Part shown: positions 39,264-49,207 of the stretch, one piece after another | How the letters are laid out: every line of letters begins with the position of its first letter | How positions within the stretch are numbered: the stretch's first letter is position 1 | Origin: Ichthyophis bannanicus | Lineage: Eukaryota > Chordata > Amphibia > Gymnophiona > Ichthyophiidae | Assembly: GCA_033557465.1 (NCBI GenBank) | Contig: CM066031.1 | Span: forward strand, 1,227,577,312-1,227,641,311 | Length of the DNA stretch: 64,000 bases | Reading direction: 5' to 3' | Program-made: the position numbers and the translations under genes | The notes under the pieces: model-generated | Told to the model about the DNA's origin: nothing | What the model saw: only the letters and a program-made list of their open reading frames with translations | The model's database searches: none

Positions 39264-40660
39264 ACCGGCCGCGCTGGGAGCCCCAAAGGCGGGAAGAATG
39301 AAATCTGCGAAAGTCGCGAAACTGACCCCGCGCCGGTGATAAGTTCCTACCCAGCTTAGGCTTATCTTCTGGCAGTCTACTGCCCTTGGACTCCCCGAGG
39401 TCTTTCACCAACTTATCCAGGTCGTCTCCGAACAACAATTTGCCCTTAAAAGGAAGCTTACTGAGTCGGGACTTAGAAGATCCATCGGCCGCCCAATTCC
39501 GCAACCATAAGGATCTGCGCGCTGCCACCAAAGAAGCCATGCTATTCGCCAAGGCTCGAATCAAATCATAATGTACATCTGCCAAATACGCCGAACCAGA
39601 CTCCAGCCGAGTTACCTCCAGCAATCCCTGCTGATCTAAACCAGAGGCTCTCCTCAAGTGCTGAGCCCATCGTAAACAGGCTCTAGCCACCCAAGCTCCA
39701 CAAATGGAGGCCTGCAAAGATAAGGCATTGGTCTCAAAGGCCTGTTTCAACAAACCATCCACCTTTTTGTCTTGCGCGTCTTTTAAGGCCGCACTGACCT
39801 CAACGGGAATGGTGGTTTTCTTGGTGACCACCGACACCGCGGCATCCACACACGGCGACTTAAACCTCTCCTTGTCTTTATCCGCCAACGGATAAAGGCG
39901 GTTCATAGTCCGGATCCCCCTCAAGCCGGATTAGGGTTGATCCCACTCAGTTTGAATAATTTGCTCCATCACACGGTGCACCGGAAACACCACCTGAGAG
40001 TCCCGCACCGCCTGAATGAGAGGATCCTCCAACCCGTCCTCCTCACCAGGACGAGAAGCAGTGAGATTGAGAGCGTGAAGAGATTCCGTGATCAAAGGCA
40101 CCAGCTCCTCTTTACGGAACACCCGAATAATCCGGGCTTGATCCTCGGGCTCGGGGATTTCACCATCTTCCAACTCCTCAACACCAGCCTCCGGATCCAA
40201 TTCTGCATCAGGATCCGGCCAGCCCAAGTCGTCGTGGTCTAGGTACAGAGCCCGAAAACGCTTGGTGGAAGGCTGACCCTCCTGCCTGACCTCCCCACTT
40301 GGGAGGAACGACAGGGGCGCCGGCCAAGCATCCGGCAACTTGCCCGAGCGTCCCAAGCGAAAAGCCTGGTGCATAAGAAGGACAAAGTCAGGTGAAAAAT
40401 CCGTGAAAGAAAACTCTGCTGTCGCAATCGGCCACGCACCCCCCCTGCCCTTTAGGCGGGGCCGTAGACCCAGAGGCAAGAGAGCCAGGAGAGGGATCTC
40501 CGTCCGCCTGGACAGCCGGGCTTCCCGGTCTGGACAACTCCTTATGCTCCATTTGTTGTTCTAAGGATGTGGAAACTGAGGCGCAGCCCTTGCAGATCCC
40601 AGAGTCATCCACCGCCCCCCTGCGCGAACCGCAGATAACACACTGCTTCCTGGAGGCCAT
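39160..40660 (-). pseudogene. DIRS 1 gag-like protein (frameshift and stop)
   Basis: Starts MASRKQCVICGSRRG at 40660, with an N-terminal Cys cluster (CVIC...CKGC). The frame shifts near 40450, continues as 39931-40479 with 'FSPDFVLLMHQAFRL' and an acidic stretch ('EELEDGEIPEPEDQ'), meets a stop at 39931-39933, then continues 39160-39924 with 'DKKVDGLLKQAFETNALSLQ' and a Gly/Arg/Phe-rich C-terminus ('SRGQGFRGFRGAGRG'). DIRS gag proteins of this kind are the known source of the LAP2-alpha C-terminal domain; the core here fits. Inactive because of the two breaks; DIRS 2 has an intact homologue. Confidence 0.82.
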
Positions 40661-41288
40661 GCAGAGTAATCCCCACAAAGAAAAGGATCCGCTGTACCTT
40701 GAATTGAAAAGAACCCCAAGAAACCAAAGAAATAAAACACTCTTTTTTTTTTTTTTTTTTAAACTAGCAACTGGGAATGGAGAAGCCGCCCCCCCCCCCC
40801 CAGCAAAAATGCCAGGGCAAAAAAGCGCTAAGTGAAAAAGAAAACCCGCTGCAGACCACGTTATGCCGGGCGGGAAAAAGAAAACCGGAGCTTTAAAATG
40901 GCCGCCGGCACATTTCAGCCGGCGAGAAAAAAACGGCGCGAAAATCAAAGGAAAGAAATCAAAGAAATCAAAAGACAAAATTAAAGCGAAAAGGGGCAAT
41001 CAGAGCACTGAAACTCACCGCAGCAGTGCAGGATCGCGGTGGCTTACACATCACTCGAGCCTGAGTGGGAGCCCGCGAACACACTGGTCTGCCAGAGAGA
41101 ACAAGAAAGGCAGTGTGAGAGGGAAGCCAGCCTACCGTTTCGGGGCTGCCCAGACACAGACCGGTGACTGACAAGGCAGAGCTCTCCTCCGGACAGTCTA
41201 GGAGGAGTGAACTCGCCGCGGATGGGACAGACACGGCTGCAGCAAAGTCAGCAGTGCAGTGCAGACTCAGTCCCCCGATCAGCAAAAT
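40661..41288 (-). other. DIRS 1 leader (5' UTR), part
   Basis: Non-coding region upstream of gag, with a T/A homopolymer at 40742-40760 and a C-run (40790-40801). It is cut at 41288 by DIRS 2 and resumes at 47278-47596, where the right terminal repeat lies. Confidence 0.7.
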
Positions 41289-41770
41289 GGAAATTACACT
41301 AACCTGGTAATTGTAGTTCCTGGAGGGTCCAGTTTAGTCCTCCAACATCGGGTAGTGCCCCTCCTCCTGCAGCCGGGAGACTGGACCAATCAAATCTTCT
41401 GTAGTATATATGCAGCCGGAGCTCCCAGAAGTCCCCAGTGTACTAGTAACAAAGCATACTTAACGAAGCAACACATTAGATTAATATACAAAATGACCTA
41501 ATTAAAGAACAATTTGTTCCCCCCCAAGGAATATCCAACCCCCTCCCCAAACGAGGAAGTCAGAACACTGCATTGCGCTGGCACCGACGCCTCAGGAATC
41601 AAAACACCGCTCCTCACCAGAAGTTCAGGAGCTGCCTGAACCCCCGAGACAGGGAAGAGCCTCTGCAAAAAACGCGGCTGCCACAGAGGGACCGAACGGC
41701 AAGAGGAACCGTCTTAATATCAACCGTTCGGAAAGGCGCGCCGCACCACATTAGCAGATAGTCGGGAGGG

Positions 41771-41875
41771 AAGGAGGACTAAACTGGACCCTCCAGGAAC
41801 TACAATTACCAGGTTAGTGTAATTTCCATTTCCTGTTCGGTAATCCAGTTTAGTCCTCCAACATCGGGATGTAAC
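41771..41875 (+). repeat. DIRS 2 internal complementary region
   Basis: GGAGGACTAAACTGGACCCT... (41772-41826) is the exact inverse of 41289-41345, and CCTGTTCGGTAATCCAGTTT... (41833 onward) is the inverse of the right end 47230-47277. It joins at a single ATTT. Confidence 0.88.
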
Positions 41876-41882
41876 AGAGCAG

Positions 41883-43000
41883 TTAAGACCGGGTGGGACC
41901 TTGCCATCCGGCGCGCAGAACCGCCGAACCAAAACAGGAATCCCGAGCCGCTGACACATCTAAGCGATAGTGTCTACTGAAAGCATGCAGAGACGACCAA
42001 GTGGCCGCCCTACAGATATCTGCCGGCGGAACCAGGCTATACTCCGCCCAAGAGGTCGCCTGAGCCCTAGTGGAATGAGCCCTCAGACCCTCCGGAACAG
42101 ACCGCTGTTGCAAGAGATACGCGGACGCGATCGCCTCTTTGAGCCATCTAGCAATGGAGGCTTTAGCTGCCGCTTCCCCTTTACGCGCACCCCCGAAGAG
42201 CACGAAAAGCCGGTCAGATTTCCGAAAAGACTCGGTAACCTTTAAATAACGATGGAGCGTACGACCCACATTGAGCCGGAGAAGACCTTTGTCCGTTGAC
42301 CCGACAGATTGCGAAGAAAGCACTGGAAGAAACACTGCCTGATTCATGTGAAAGGGAGACACCACCTTTGGCAGAAAGGAAGGAACCGGACGGAGAACGA
42401 TCCGATCCGCGGAAAAAGACAAGAAAGGCTCTCGACAGGACAATGCATGCAGATCTGAAATGCGCCGTGCCGAACAGATGGCTACAAGAAAAACCGCCTT
42501 CAGCGTGAGATCTTTCAGAGACGCCCTGCGCAGGGGCTCAAAAGGTTCACGAACCAGGGCCCTCAGAACTAAATTCAAGTCCCAAGGAGGAACGAAAACT
42601 CTGCGGGAGGGCCGCAAATGAAAAACAGCCGTAAGGAATCGGCGTACATCCGGATGAGCCCCGAGCAGACGACCCAAAACCTTGCCGCGGTAACACGAGA
42701 TAGCCGCCAGCTGGACTTTTAGGGAACTAGCCGCAAGGCCCTTATCGAAACCATCCTGAAGAAAACTTAAAACGACGGGCACGGAAACCGTCGCCGCCCT
42801 GACTCCCCGCCGGGAGCACCAGTCTTCAAAAATCCTCCAAATCCGAACGTAAGTAAGAGAAGTGGACGTTTTCCTCGCCCGCAGAAGGGTAGAAATCACC
42901 ACGGGGGAGTAGCCCTTCCTTTTCAGCCGAGCCCTCTCAATGGCCAAACCATAAGCGAGAATCGATCCACTTGGGGCATCCGCAAGGGACCCTGAAGAAG
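41883..43000 (-). CDS. DIRS 2 tyrosine recombinase
   Basis: Ends at 41883; domain begins near 'GSILAYGLAIERARL' (about 42975). Same architecture as DIRS 1: 'IWRIFEDWCSRRGV', 'LSFLQDGFDKGLAASSL', Arg in 'ICSARRISDLH', 'AHSTRAQATSWAEY' and Tyr in 'FSRHYRLDV'. All catalytic positions are retained and the frame is unbroken. The longer open frame to 43967 joins out-of-phase pieces of the RNase H region and is not a real N-terminus. Confidence 0.9.
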
Positions 43001-45063
43001 AAGATCCGGTAGAGCGGGCAGGAGCCAAGGAACGCCGTCGCGCAACCGGACCAGATCGGCATACCAGGGCCTCCGGGGCCAGTCCGGGGCCACCAGTAAC
43101 ACGCGACCCCGGTGGCTCTCGATACGTTGTACGACCCGGCCGATCAGAGCCCACGGAGGAAAGACATAAAGAAGACCGGACGTGGGCCACGGCTGAATGA
43201 GAGCGTCGAGCCCCTCGGACATGCGCTCCCTTCGCCTGCTGAAGAAGCGCCCTGTCTTGGCTGATTGAAAGGTCGCCATGAGATCCATGATGGGTGGACC
43301 CCACCGCCGGACGATTTGTGCGTAAACCTGTGGGTTTAGCTCCCATTCTCCGGGGTCCACCCGCACTCTGCTGAGAAAATCGGCCTGGACATTGTCTACG
43401 CCCGCAATGTGAGCCGCCGAGATCGCTGGAAGGCGAGTTTGCACCCAGTTGAACAAGGCCGCCGCTTCTGCCTCCAGGGCCACGCTGCCGGTACCCCCAT
43501 TGGCGATTGATGTAAGCTACAGTGGACGCATTGTCCGACAGGACTCTCACCGGCCGTCCGAGAACCAGGGTCTCCAGGTCCACCAGGGCTAGCCGGACTG
43601 CCCGCAATTCGAGACGGTTGATCGACCAAGAGGCCTCCAGGGGAGACCATTCCCCCTGAGCAAAGCGGAACTCGCAGTGAGCCCCCCAGCCGGTTAAGCT
43701 CGCATCCGTCGTGAACGGAACCCACAGAGGAGGCTCCAAGGGAATCCCTCGTGACAGGTTCTCGGCGGAGAGCCACCACCGGAGGGATCGGCGAACCGTC
43801 TTTGGGCAAGGCAATCTCTTGTTCAACGAGTCGAACTGGTTGGACCAACGTCGCAGAAGAGCACTCTGCAGCGGACGCATGTGGAAGCGCGCCCAAGGCA
43901 CCACCTCCAAGGTCGCCGCCATCGTGCCGAGAAGCCGCAGGTACCACCACGCCGACGGAGCTGGCATCCCCCCGGAAGAGACGGACCAGAGCCTGCAACG
44001 CCAGCACGCGTCGCTCCGGAAGGCACACCAAGCCCCTTGCTGTGTCGAAGCGGACTCCCAGATACTCGAGATCCTGTGTCGGAGACAGACAACTCTTGCA
44101 TTCGTTCACCACCCATCCGAGGGACCGAAGGAGATCCACCACCCTGCTCGTGACTTGCACACACTCCCGACTGGACTTCGCTCGAATCAACCAGTCGTCG
44201 AGATATGGATGGACCAGGATGCCCTCCTTGCGCAACGCCGCCGCGACTACAACCATTACCTTTGTGAAGGTGCGGGGAGCCGTGGCGAGTCCGAACGGCA
44301 TGGCCCGGAATTGAAAATGGCCCCACGGAAGCGCAAAGCGGAGAAACCGTTGATGGGAGGGCCGGATGGGAATGTGTAAATAGGCCTCTGTAAGATCGAG
44401 GGATGTCAAAAATTCCCCTTGACGCACCGCTACGATGACTGACCGCAGGGTCTCCATGCGAAAGTGTGGTACTCTGAGAGCGCGATTCACGCCTTTGAGA
44501 TCCAAGATCGGACGAAGGGAACCGCCCTTTTTGGGAACCACAAAATAGATGGAGTAGCGACCTGCGCCTCTTTCCAAAGGCGGGACCGGAACCACGGCCC
44601 CCAGAGAGAGAAGCCGATCCAGGGTCACGCGGATGTCCCGCGCCTTTTGAGCTCCCTTGCTGGGAGACAGAACAAACGAATCCGGAAGTGGGTGCGCAAA
44701 CTCTAGGGCATAACCTTCTTCTATAATCTGCAGCACCCACCGATCTGACGTAATTTGGGCCCAAGAAGGAAGAAAGTCGCGCAAACGACCCCCGATGACC
44801 GGGTCTTCCTCTAGAGCCCGCCTCGTTTCATTGTGGCTTGCGATTAAAGGAAGAGGCCGAGGAAGAGGCGGCTCCGGAGAAGCCCCTTCCCGCTCCTCTG
44901 AAACCACGAAACCCTTGATGACGGGTTCCAAAACGGCCGCGCTGCGAAGTCCACAGCCGGGAAGAACGAAATCTGCGCGCATCCCGAAACTGGCCGCGCG
45001 CTGAGGTGGACGACCTATTAAGCTTAGGCTTATCCTCTGGAAGCCGACCACCCTTCGACTCAC
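42923..45063 (-). pseudogene. DIRS 2 RT, RNase H and methyltransferase-like domain (two frameshifts)
   Basis: First frame 45063 to about 43970 covers RT with 'YSIYFVVPKKGGSLRPILDL', 'FRAMPFGLATAPRTFTKV' and catalytic 'PYLDDWLI'. The frame shifts near 43970 (a run of G/C) into 'PSAWWYLRLLGTMAATLEV' and RNase H ('FTTDASLTGWGAH', 'VLSDNASTVAYINRQ'), shifts again near 43495, and ends in 43483-42923 with 'HIAGVDNVQADFLSR' and the methyltransferase-like part. Two 1-2 nt indels in an otherwise intact gene point to recent decay. Confidence 0.88.
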
Positions 45064-46327
45064 CGAGATCCTTCACCAACTTATCCAGAGCCTCACCAAA
45101 TAACAACCTGCCCTTAAAGGGTAGTTTACTGAGGCGAGACTTGGAAGAACCGTCGGCCGCCCAATTGCGCAACCAGATGGACCGTCGTGCCGCTACCATG
45201 GAGGCCATGCTATTAGCTAGGGAGCGTATTAAATCATAACACAGATCCGCCAAGTAGGCCGATCCCGACTCCACGCGGGTAACGTCCAACAGCCCCTGTT
45301 GGTCCATACCGGACCCCGAGCGCAGGTGCTGCGACCATCGCAAACAAGCTCGAGCTACCCACGCCCCACATATAGAAGCTTGTAACGATAAGGCGTTGGT
45401 CTCGAAGGCTTGCTTCAACAAATTATCAACCTTTTTGTCCTGAACATCCCTCAGGGCCGCGGCCCCTTCAACCGGGATGGTGGTTTTCTTAGTCACTGCC
45501 GAAACGGCAGCATCCACCCGTGGAGACTTAAACAAGTCCCTGTCCTTGTCGGCCAGGGGGTAAAGACGATTCATGGTCCGAATCCCTTTCAAAGCGGATT
45601 CCGGTTGCTCCCATTCCGCATGGATCATCTGCTCAACTACTCGGTGCACAGGAAAAACTACCTGGGCATCCCTGACCGCCTGAATGAGAGGATCCTCGAG
45701 ACCCTCCTCCTCCAGCGGCCGCACCGCAGAGAGGTTAAGCGCTTGGAGAGACTCCGTGACCAAAGGTACCAGCTCGTCCCTTCGAAACACCCGAATGATG
45801 CGAGCCTGATCTTCCGGTTCTGGAAGCTCTCCGTCTTCTAATTCCTCCGCCTCAATATCCGGATCCCCCTCAGCCTCGGAATCCGGGAGGCAAAGGGCGT
45901 CCTGATCCTGGTCCCCCAACCTGGGCCGCTTGACAGCGGGTTGGGAAGACCGCTGAACCCCCCCTGCGGAAGCTGGGGGGAGAGAGGCGGGCCAAGCCTC
46001 CGGCAAATGACCAGACCGGCTTAAGCGGAAGGCCTGATGCATGAGAAGAACAAAATCCGGGGAAAAGTCTATAGGCGACGCCACCATAGCCGCCTGCTGG
46101 AGCTCAGGGACCGACGTATTAGACGCCGGGCCCAGACCAGAAGGAAGGATGCTCGGTGAAGGGACACTATCCCCCGAAAGAGAAGGGTCCCCGGGCACAT
46201 GCTGTTCCTTAATTTCAATAGGCAGCTCCAGTTCTGAAGAAACTGCAGCACAGCTCTTACAGATTCCAGAGTCAGTCATTGTACCTCTGCGGGAGCCACA
46301 AATTACACACTGAGGTTTGGCAGCCAT
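44828..46327 (-). CDS. DIRS 2 gag-like protein, intact
   Basis: 499 codons from MAAKPQCVICGSRRG (46327) to the stop at 44828. N-terminal CVIC...CKSC Cys pairs, an 'FSPDFVLLMHQAFRLSRSG' block, an acidic stretch (46% D/E around 'EAEELEDGELPEPEDQ'), the helical core 'KKVDNLLKQAFETNALSLQAS...RACLRWSQHL', and a basic Gly/Arg/Phe C-terminus ('HQGFRGFRGAGRGFSGA'). An upstream in-frame Met at 46387 is less likely because the DIRS 1 homologue starts at the same conserved position. The end overlaps the RT frame by about 235 bp. It would form the element's nucleoprotein particle. Confidence 0.87.
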   Translation of the reverse strand: MAAKPQCVICGSRRGTMTDSGICKSCAAVSSELELPIEIKEQHVPGDPSLSGDSVPSPSILPSGLGPASNTSVPELQQAAMVASPIDFSPDFVLLMHQAFRLSRSGHLPEAWPASLPPASAGGVQRSSQPAVKRPRLGDQDQDALCLPDSEAEGDPDIEAEELEDGELPEPEDQARIIRVFRRDELVPLVTESLQALNLSAVRPLEEEGLEDPLIQAVRDAQVVFPVHRVVEQMIHAEWEQPESALKGIRTMNRLYPLADKDRDLFKSPRVDAAVSAVTKKTTIPVEGAAALRDVQDKKVDNLLKQAFETNALSLQASICGAWVARACLRWSQHLRSGSGMDQQGLLDVTRVESGSAYLADLCYDLIRSLANSMASMVAARRSIWLRNWAADGSSKSRLSKLPFKGRLLFGEALDKLVKDLGESKGGRLPEDKPKLNRSSTSARGQFRDARRFRSSRLWTSQRGRFGTRHQGFRGFRGAGRGFSGAASSSASSFNRKPQ

Positions 46328-46975
46328 GCCAAGGCCACCTGCCCTCAGGGAAAAATAAGGGAACAGGAACAGGGAAGCCCACACCAAGGGGACTAACCTT
46401 AGTCAATTCAGCACAGTATTAAATTTAAAACCCTTTTTTTTTTTTTTTTTACAGTAAACAAAATACTCCCCAGAATCCTAGGGGTGCCCTGAGCAAAATC
46501 GCCAGCAAAAGAAACCCCAAAAACACCAGGGGAACCCGTGCGCAAGTGTTAAAAAGTGCCCTTAAAAAGCACACTTTAGAAATCCAAAATGGCCGCCGCA
46601 CTTTTTCACCCGCGGTAAAAAACGGCGCGAAAATACAAAGGTACCCAAATAATATGGAAAAGAAAGAAAACGACCCTCTAATAAAGGGCAAGCGAAAAAA
46701 GGCAGGAAAAAGTGCAATTTGGAAGCCAGGGGAGCCGACAGAGCCTCTGCCCAAGCAAAGAACAGAGAGCTGAAAGCTTAAAACAAGGAAAATTCCTACC
46801 AGCTCTGGGAACAGCAAGGAACTCAGCCCACTTCTCCAAGTGACAGGCAATGTTGCAGCCGGTATGGCTCTTCCCCGAACAGCCTTGGGGAGAGCTCAAC
46901 CCAGGCTTCAGAGATTCCCAGGCAGGAAGGCAGGAGCCCAAGGCAGGTCTGGCTTTCCCCAGAAAGTCCCCTGTG

Positions 46976-47008
<33 letters not shown>

Positions 47009-47277
47009 TACAGCTACCTAGCAAAGGAAATAGAACATAAAGGACCAGAAATAAACCCCAAAAGAACTAACTAACTAGTGTTGCTCCTTCAAGTGTCACT
47101 TAGCGTGCCCAGCAGGGGCACAGAAGTCCTCCAGCTGCAGGGAGACTGGACACACTGGGGACTTCTGGGAGCTCCGGCTGCATATATACTACAGAAGATT
47201 TGATTGGTCCAGTCTCCCGGCTGCAGGAGGAGGGGCACTACCCGATGTTGGAGGACTAAACTGGATTACCGAACAGG
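46328..47277 (-). other. DIRS 2 leader and right terminal repeat
   Basis: Non-coding; contains T homopolymers at 46434-46450 and 46979-47003, and the terminal inverted repeat at about 47140-47277. No additional ORF supported. Confidence 0.75.
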
Positions 47278-47600
47278 AACCGTCAGTCAAATTATTTTTT
47301 TTAAAATTTTATTTAAAGCTATAGCTATCTATTAAAGAAATGAAAGAAAAAAGTGTAGTGTAAAATAAATAACCAAACAAAACTATCTCTAGTGTTGCCT
47401 CCAAGCTGTCCCTAAGTGAGCCTATCCCTAGGCACACACGTCCACCAGCTGCAAGGAGACTGGACACACTGGGGGCTGATGGGAGCTCCAGCAGCATACA
47501 TCCTGGCATAAGAAGATTCTGATTGGTCCAGTCTCCAGGTTGCAGGAGGAGGTGCACTACCCGGATGTGGAGGACTAAACTGGATAACCGCTCAGGAAAT

Positions 47601-47771
47601 CCTGTCTTTGAGCCTTACCACGCGTCCGCAACTCATTGCTTGGCTGGTCTATAAGAACTACAACTCCCAGAGAGCATAGCAAGGCTTTCTATATCATTTT
47701 TCTGGCCAGTTCAAGATAAGGCCTCAGTGTAGTACCCTGCCTTAACCTGTGGGGTCCCACGCTGGGTGACA
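47601..47771 (+). repeat. Gypsy-B 3' LTR, right part
   Basis: CCTGTCTTTGAGCCTTACC... to GGGTGACA is identical in arrangement to 30437-30607 of the 5' LTR, and is followed by the ATGC target duplication at 47772-47775. It proves the DIRS elements inserted into an existing 3' LTR. Confidence 0.95.
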
Positions 47772-48257
47772 ATGCTCAACAAATGTTTTCCTAACCAGGG
47801 CTCCACACATCACACAGTAAGTAAGGATTTGAGGGTTTCTTTGTTTGGTTTTTTTTTTTATTACATTGCTAGCTCTCTGACTGGGAGCTCTTAAAAGGGT
47901 TTTGTGTATATTTTTTAAAGCAAGGTTACTTTCATTTTTACTGTTTTAGGGGAACTTTACTTGAGCACTGTAGGTTGCTGACTCCAGTAACCTCCTCAGG
48001 TTTAGAAACTCTTAACACCTAATCAGGTGTTAATTCCCTCCCTACCCACCCCGACTCCCACCCACCCCTAGTGAGCAGTCTTGCTTTATAGGGCACCTCC
48101 CCCTTTAACAGATCACAGTGAATTGGACCAGCACATTTGTATGTAATTAAAGAGTTTTAACTGCTTTTTCTCTGAAAGGACAGCTGCGAAACCGGCTGGT
48201 ACTTGGTAGATCTCTCTCTTTTGCTCTAACAGATACCTAAGCTCCACGAAATGAACA

Positions 48258-49202
48258 ATGGCTGGGAAAAATCGTATTGCTAAAGCTGTTGCCCCCATTA
48301 CAGCTTCTGCCTCGGTCCAGACAGAGGTCCTAATGCCGGTTGAAGGACCGGTCCCATGTGTAGGGTGCCTGCATGCTGAAGCTCTGAGGAAACAGGTGGA
48401 GGAACTCAGAGAGGAGGTGGCGAGGCTGAGGAGCATTCAAGACAGTGAGAAGTACATTGATGAGATGCTTCTTGCAGCAACCAGGCTCTCCAGCACAAGA
48501 GAAGATGGGTGCCAACAGAATGTCGATGGTTGGACACAAGTCACCAGGGCCTGCAAAATCACCAATCCAACTTCTCCAGCCCTTGAATTGAAGAACCATT
48601 ATGCAGCCCTGGAAGTGGATGAGGTGAAAGCATCCCTGGAAAGGGAAGAACCAGAGTTCAAGTACCCCAAAGTTGCGGAATCAGTGACCAGAAGGAAACG
48701 AAGAGTAGTGGTGGTTGGAGACTCTCTTCTGAGGGGTACTGAGGCGCCCATCTGCCAACCAGACTTGATGTCCAGAGAGGTATGCTGTCTGCCTGGTGCC
48801 AAAATCCAAGATGTTACGGAGAGTTTGCCGAGACTCATCAAGCCCACTGACTATTACCCAATGTTGCTAATCCATGTTGGAACAAATGATACTGCCAGGT
48901 ATACCTCGGAACATATCAAAAGTGACTTCATGGCTCTGGGACAGAGGGTGAAGCAGTTAGGTGCACAGGTGGTGTTCTCTTCAATCCTCCCTGTTGAGGG
49001 TAAAGGCCAAGGCAGAGAGGCTCGCATCCTGGAGATGAATGCATGGCTGCGTGGATGGTGTCATCGAGAGCGTTTTGGTTTCCTAGACCATGGGATGCTG
49101 TTCCAAGGGTTGCAAAGCAGAGATGGCATCCATCCGTCCAAGAGAGGTCAACGCATCTTTGGTAGTCGACTGGCTAATCTACTGAAGAGGGCTTTAAACT
49201 AG
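48258..49202 (+). CDS. CR1 ORF1 with SGNH/GDSL esterase domain
   Basis: 314 codons, intact. The N-terminus has a CVGC Cys pair (about residue 35) and a coiled coil ('EALRKQVEELREEVARLRSI'). The C-terminal esterase domain carries the SGNH blocks: 'VVVGDSLLRG' (Ser), 'LIHVGTNDTARY' (Gly/Asn) and 'DGIHPSKRG' (Asp/His). CR1 ORF1 proteins of this type bind nucleic acid, and the esterase is thought to act on lipids or membranes; its role in retrotransposition is not established. ORF2 begins about 5 bp after the stop. Confidence 0.92.
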   Translation: MAGKNRIAKAVAPITASASVQTEVLMPVEGPVPCVGCLHAEALRKQVEELREEVARLRSIQDSEKYIDEMLLAATRLSSTREDGCQQNVDGWTQVTRACKITNPTSPALELKNHYAALEVDEVKASLEREEPEFKYPKVAESVTRRKRRVVVVGDSLLRGTEAPICQPDLMSREVCCLPGAKIQDVTESLPRLIKPTDYYPMLLIHVGTNDTARYTSEHIKSDFMALGQRVKQLGAQVVFSSILPVEGKGQGREARILEMNAWLRGWCHRERFGFLDHGMLFQGLQSRDGIHPSKRGQRIFGSRLANLLKRALN

Positions 49203-49207
49203 ATTCA

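Larger units (their letters stand above)
41289..47277 (-). mobile_element. DIRS retrotransposon 2 (inner), inserted in DIRS 1
   Basis: 5,989 bp. The left end starts GGAAATTACACTAACC after AAAT (41285-41288); the right end finishes CCGAACAGG at 47277, followed by AACC rather than AAAT. Terminal repeats: 41331-41440 inversely matches about 47140-47255. The internal complementary region at 41807-41840 (GGTTAGTGTAATTTCC-ATTT-CCTGTTCGG) again equals the joined ends with one AAAT. Gene order is the same as in DIRS 1; the two are related but clearly diverged in terminal sequence. Confidence 0.93.
35644..47596 (-). mobile_element. DIRS retrotransposon 1 (outer), interrupted by DIRS 2
   Basis: Genes read on the minus strand: gag-like, RT-RNase H-methyltransferase-like, tyrosine recombinase. 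Net length about 5.96 kb without DIRS 2. The left end starts AGAAATTACATTTACC, the right end finishes CCGCTCAGG, and AAAT lies at both junctions (35640-35643 and 47597-47600). Inverted terminal repeats: about 35694-35805 matches the reverse complement of about 47480-47575. An internal region at 36149-36208 is complementary to the joined right-plus-left ends, the hallmark of the DIRS group. Confidence 0.93.
29121..47771 (+). mobile_element. Gypsy-B LTR retrotransposon (gag-PR-dUTPase-RT-RH, no INT), 3' LTR split by DIRS
   Basis: 5' LTR 29121-30607, internal region 30608-34330, 3' LTR 34331-35643 continuing at 47601-47771 after the DIRS insertion. The ATGC duplication is at 29117-29120 and 47772-47775. 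The net length is about 6.7 kb. Gag and protease are colinear with Gypsy-A (CCHC at residue about 283, protease about 330), so the two belong to one lineage. Integrase is missing although RT and RNase H are present. Confidence 0.93.

Noticed and set aside
43000..43967. 694-codon DIRS 2 recombinase
   Set aside because: The first part is the RNase H frame after a frameshift, then out-of-frame sequence; only the part below about 43000 is recombinase.
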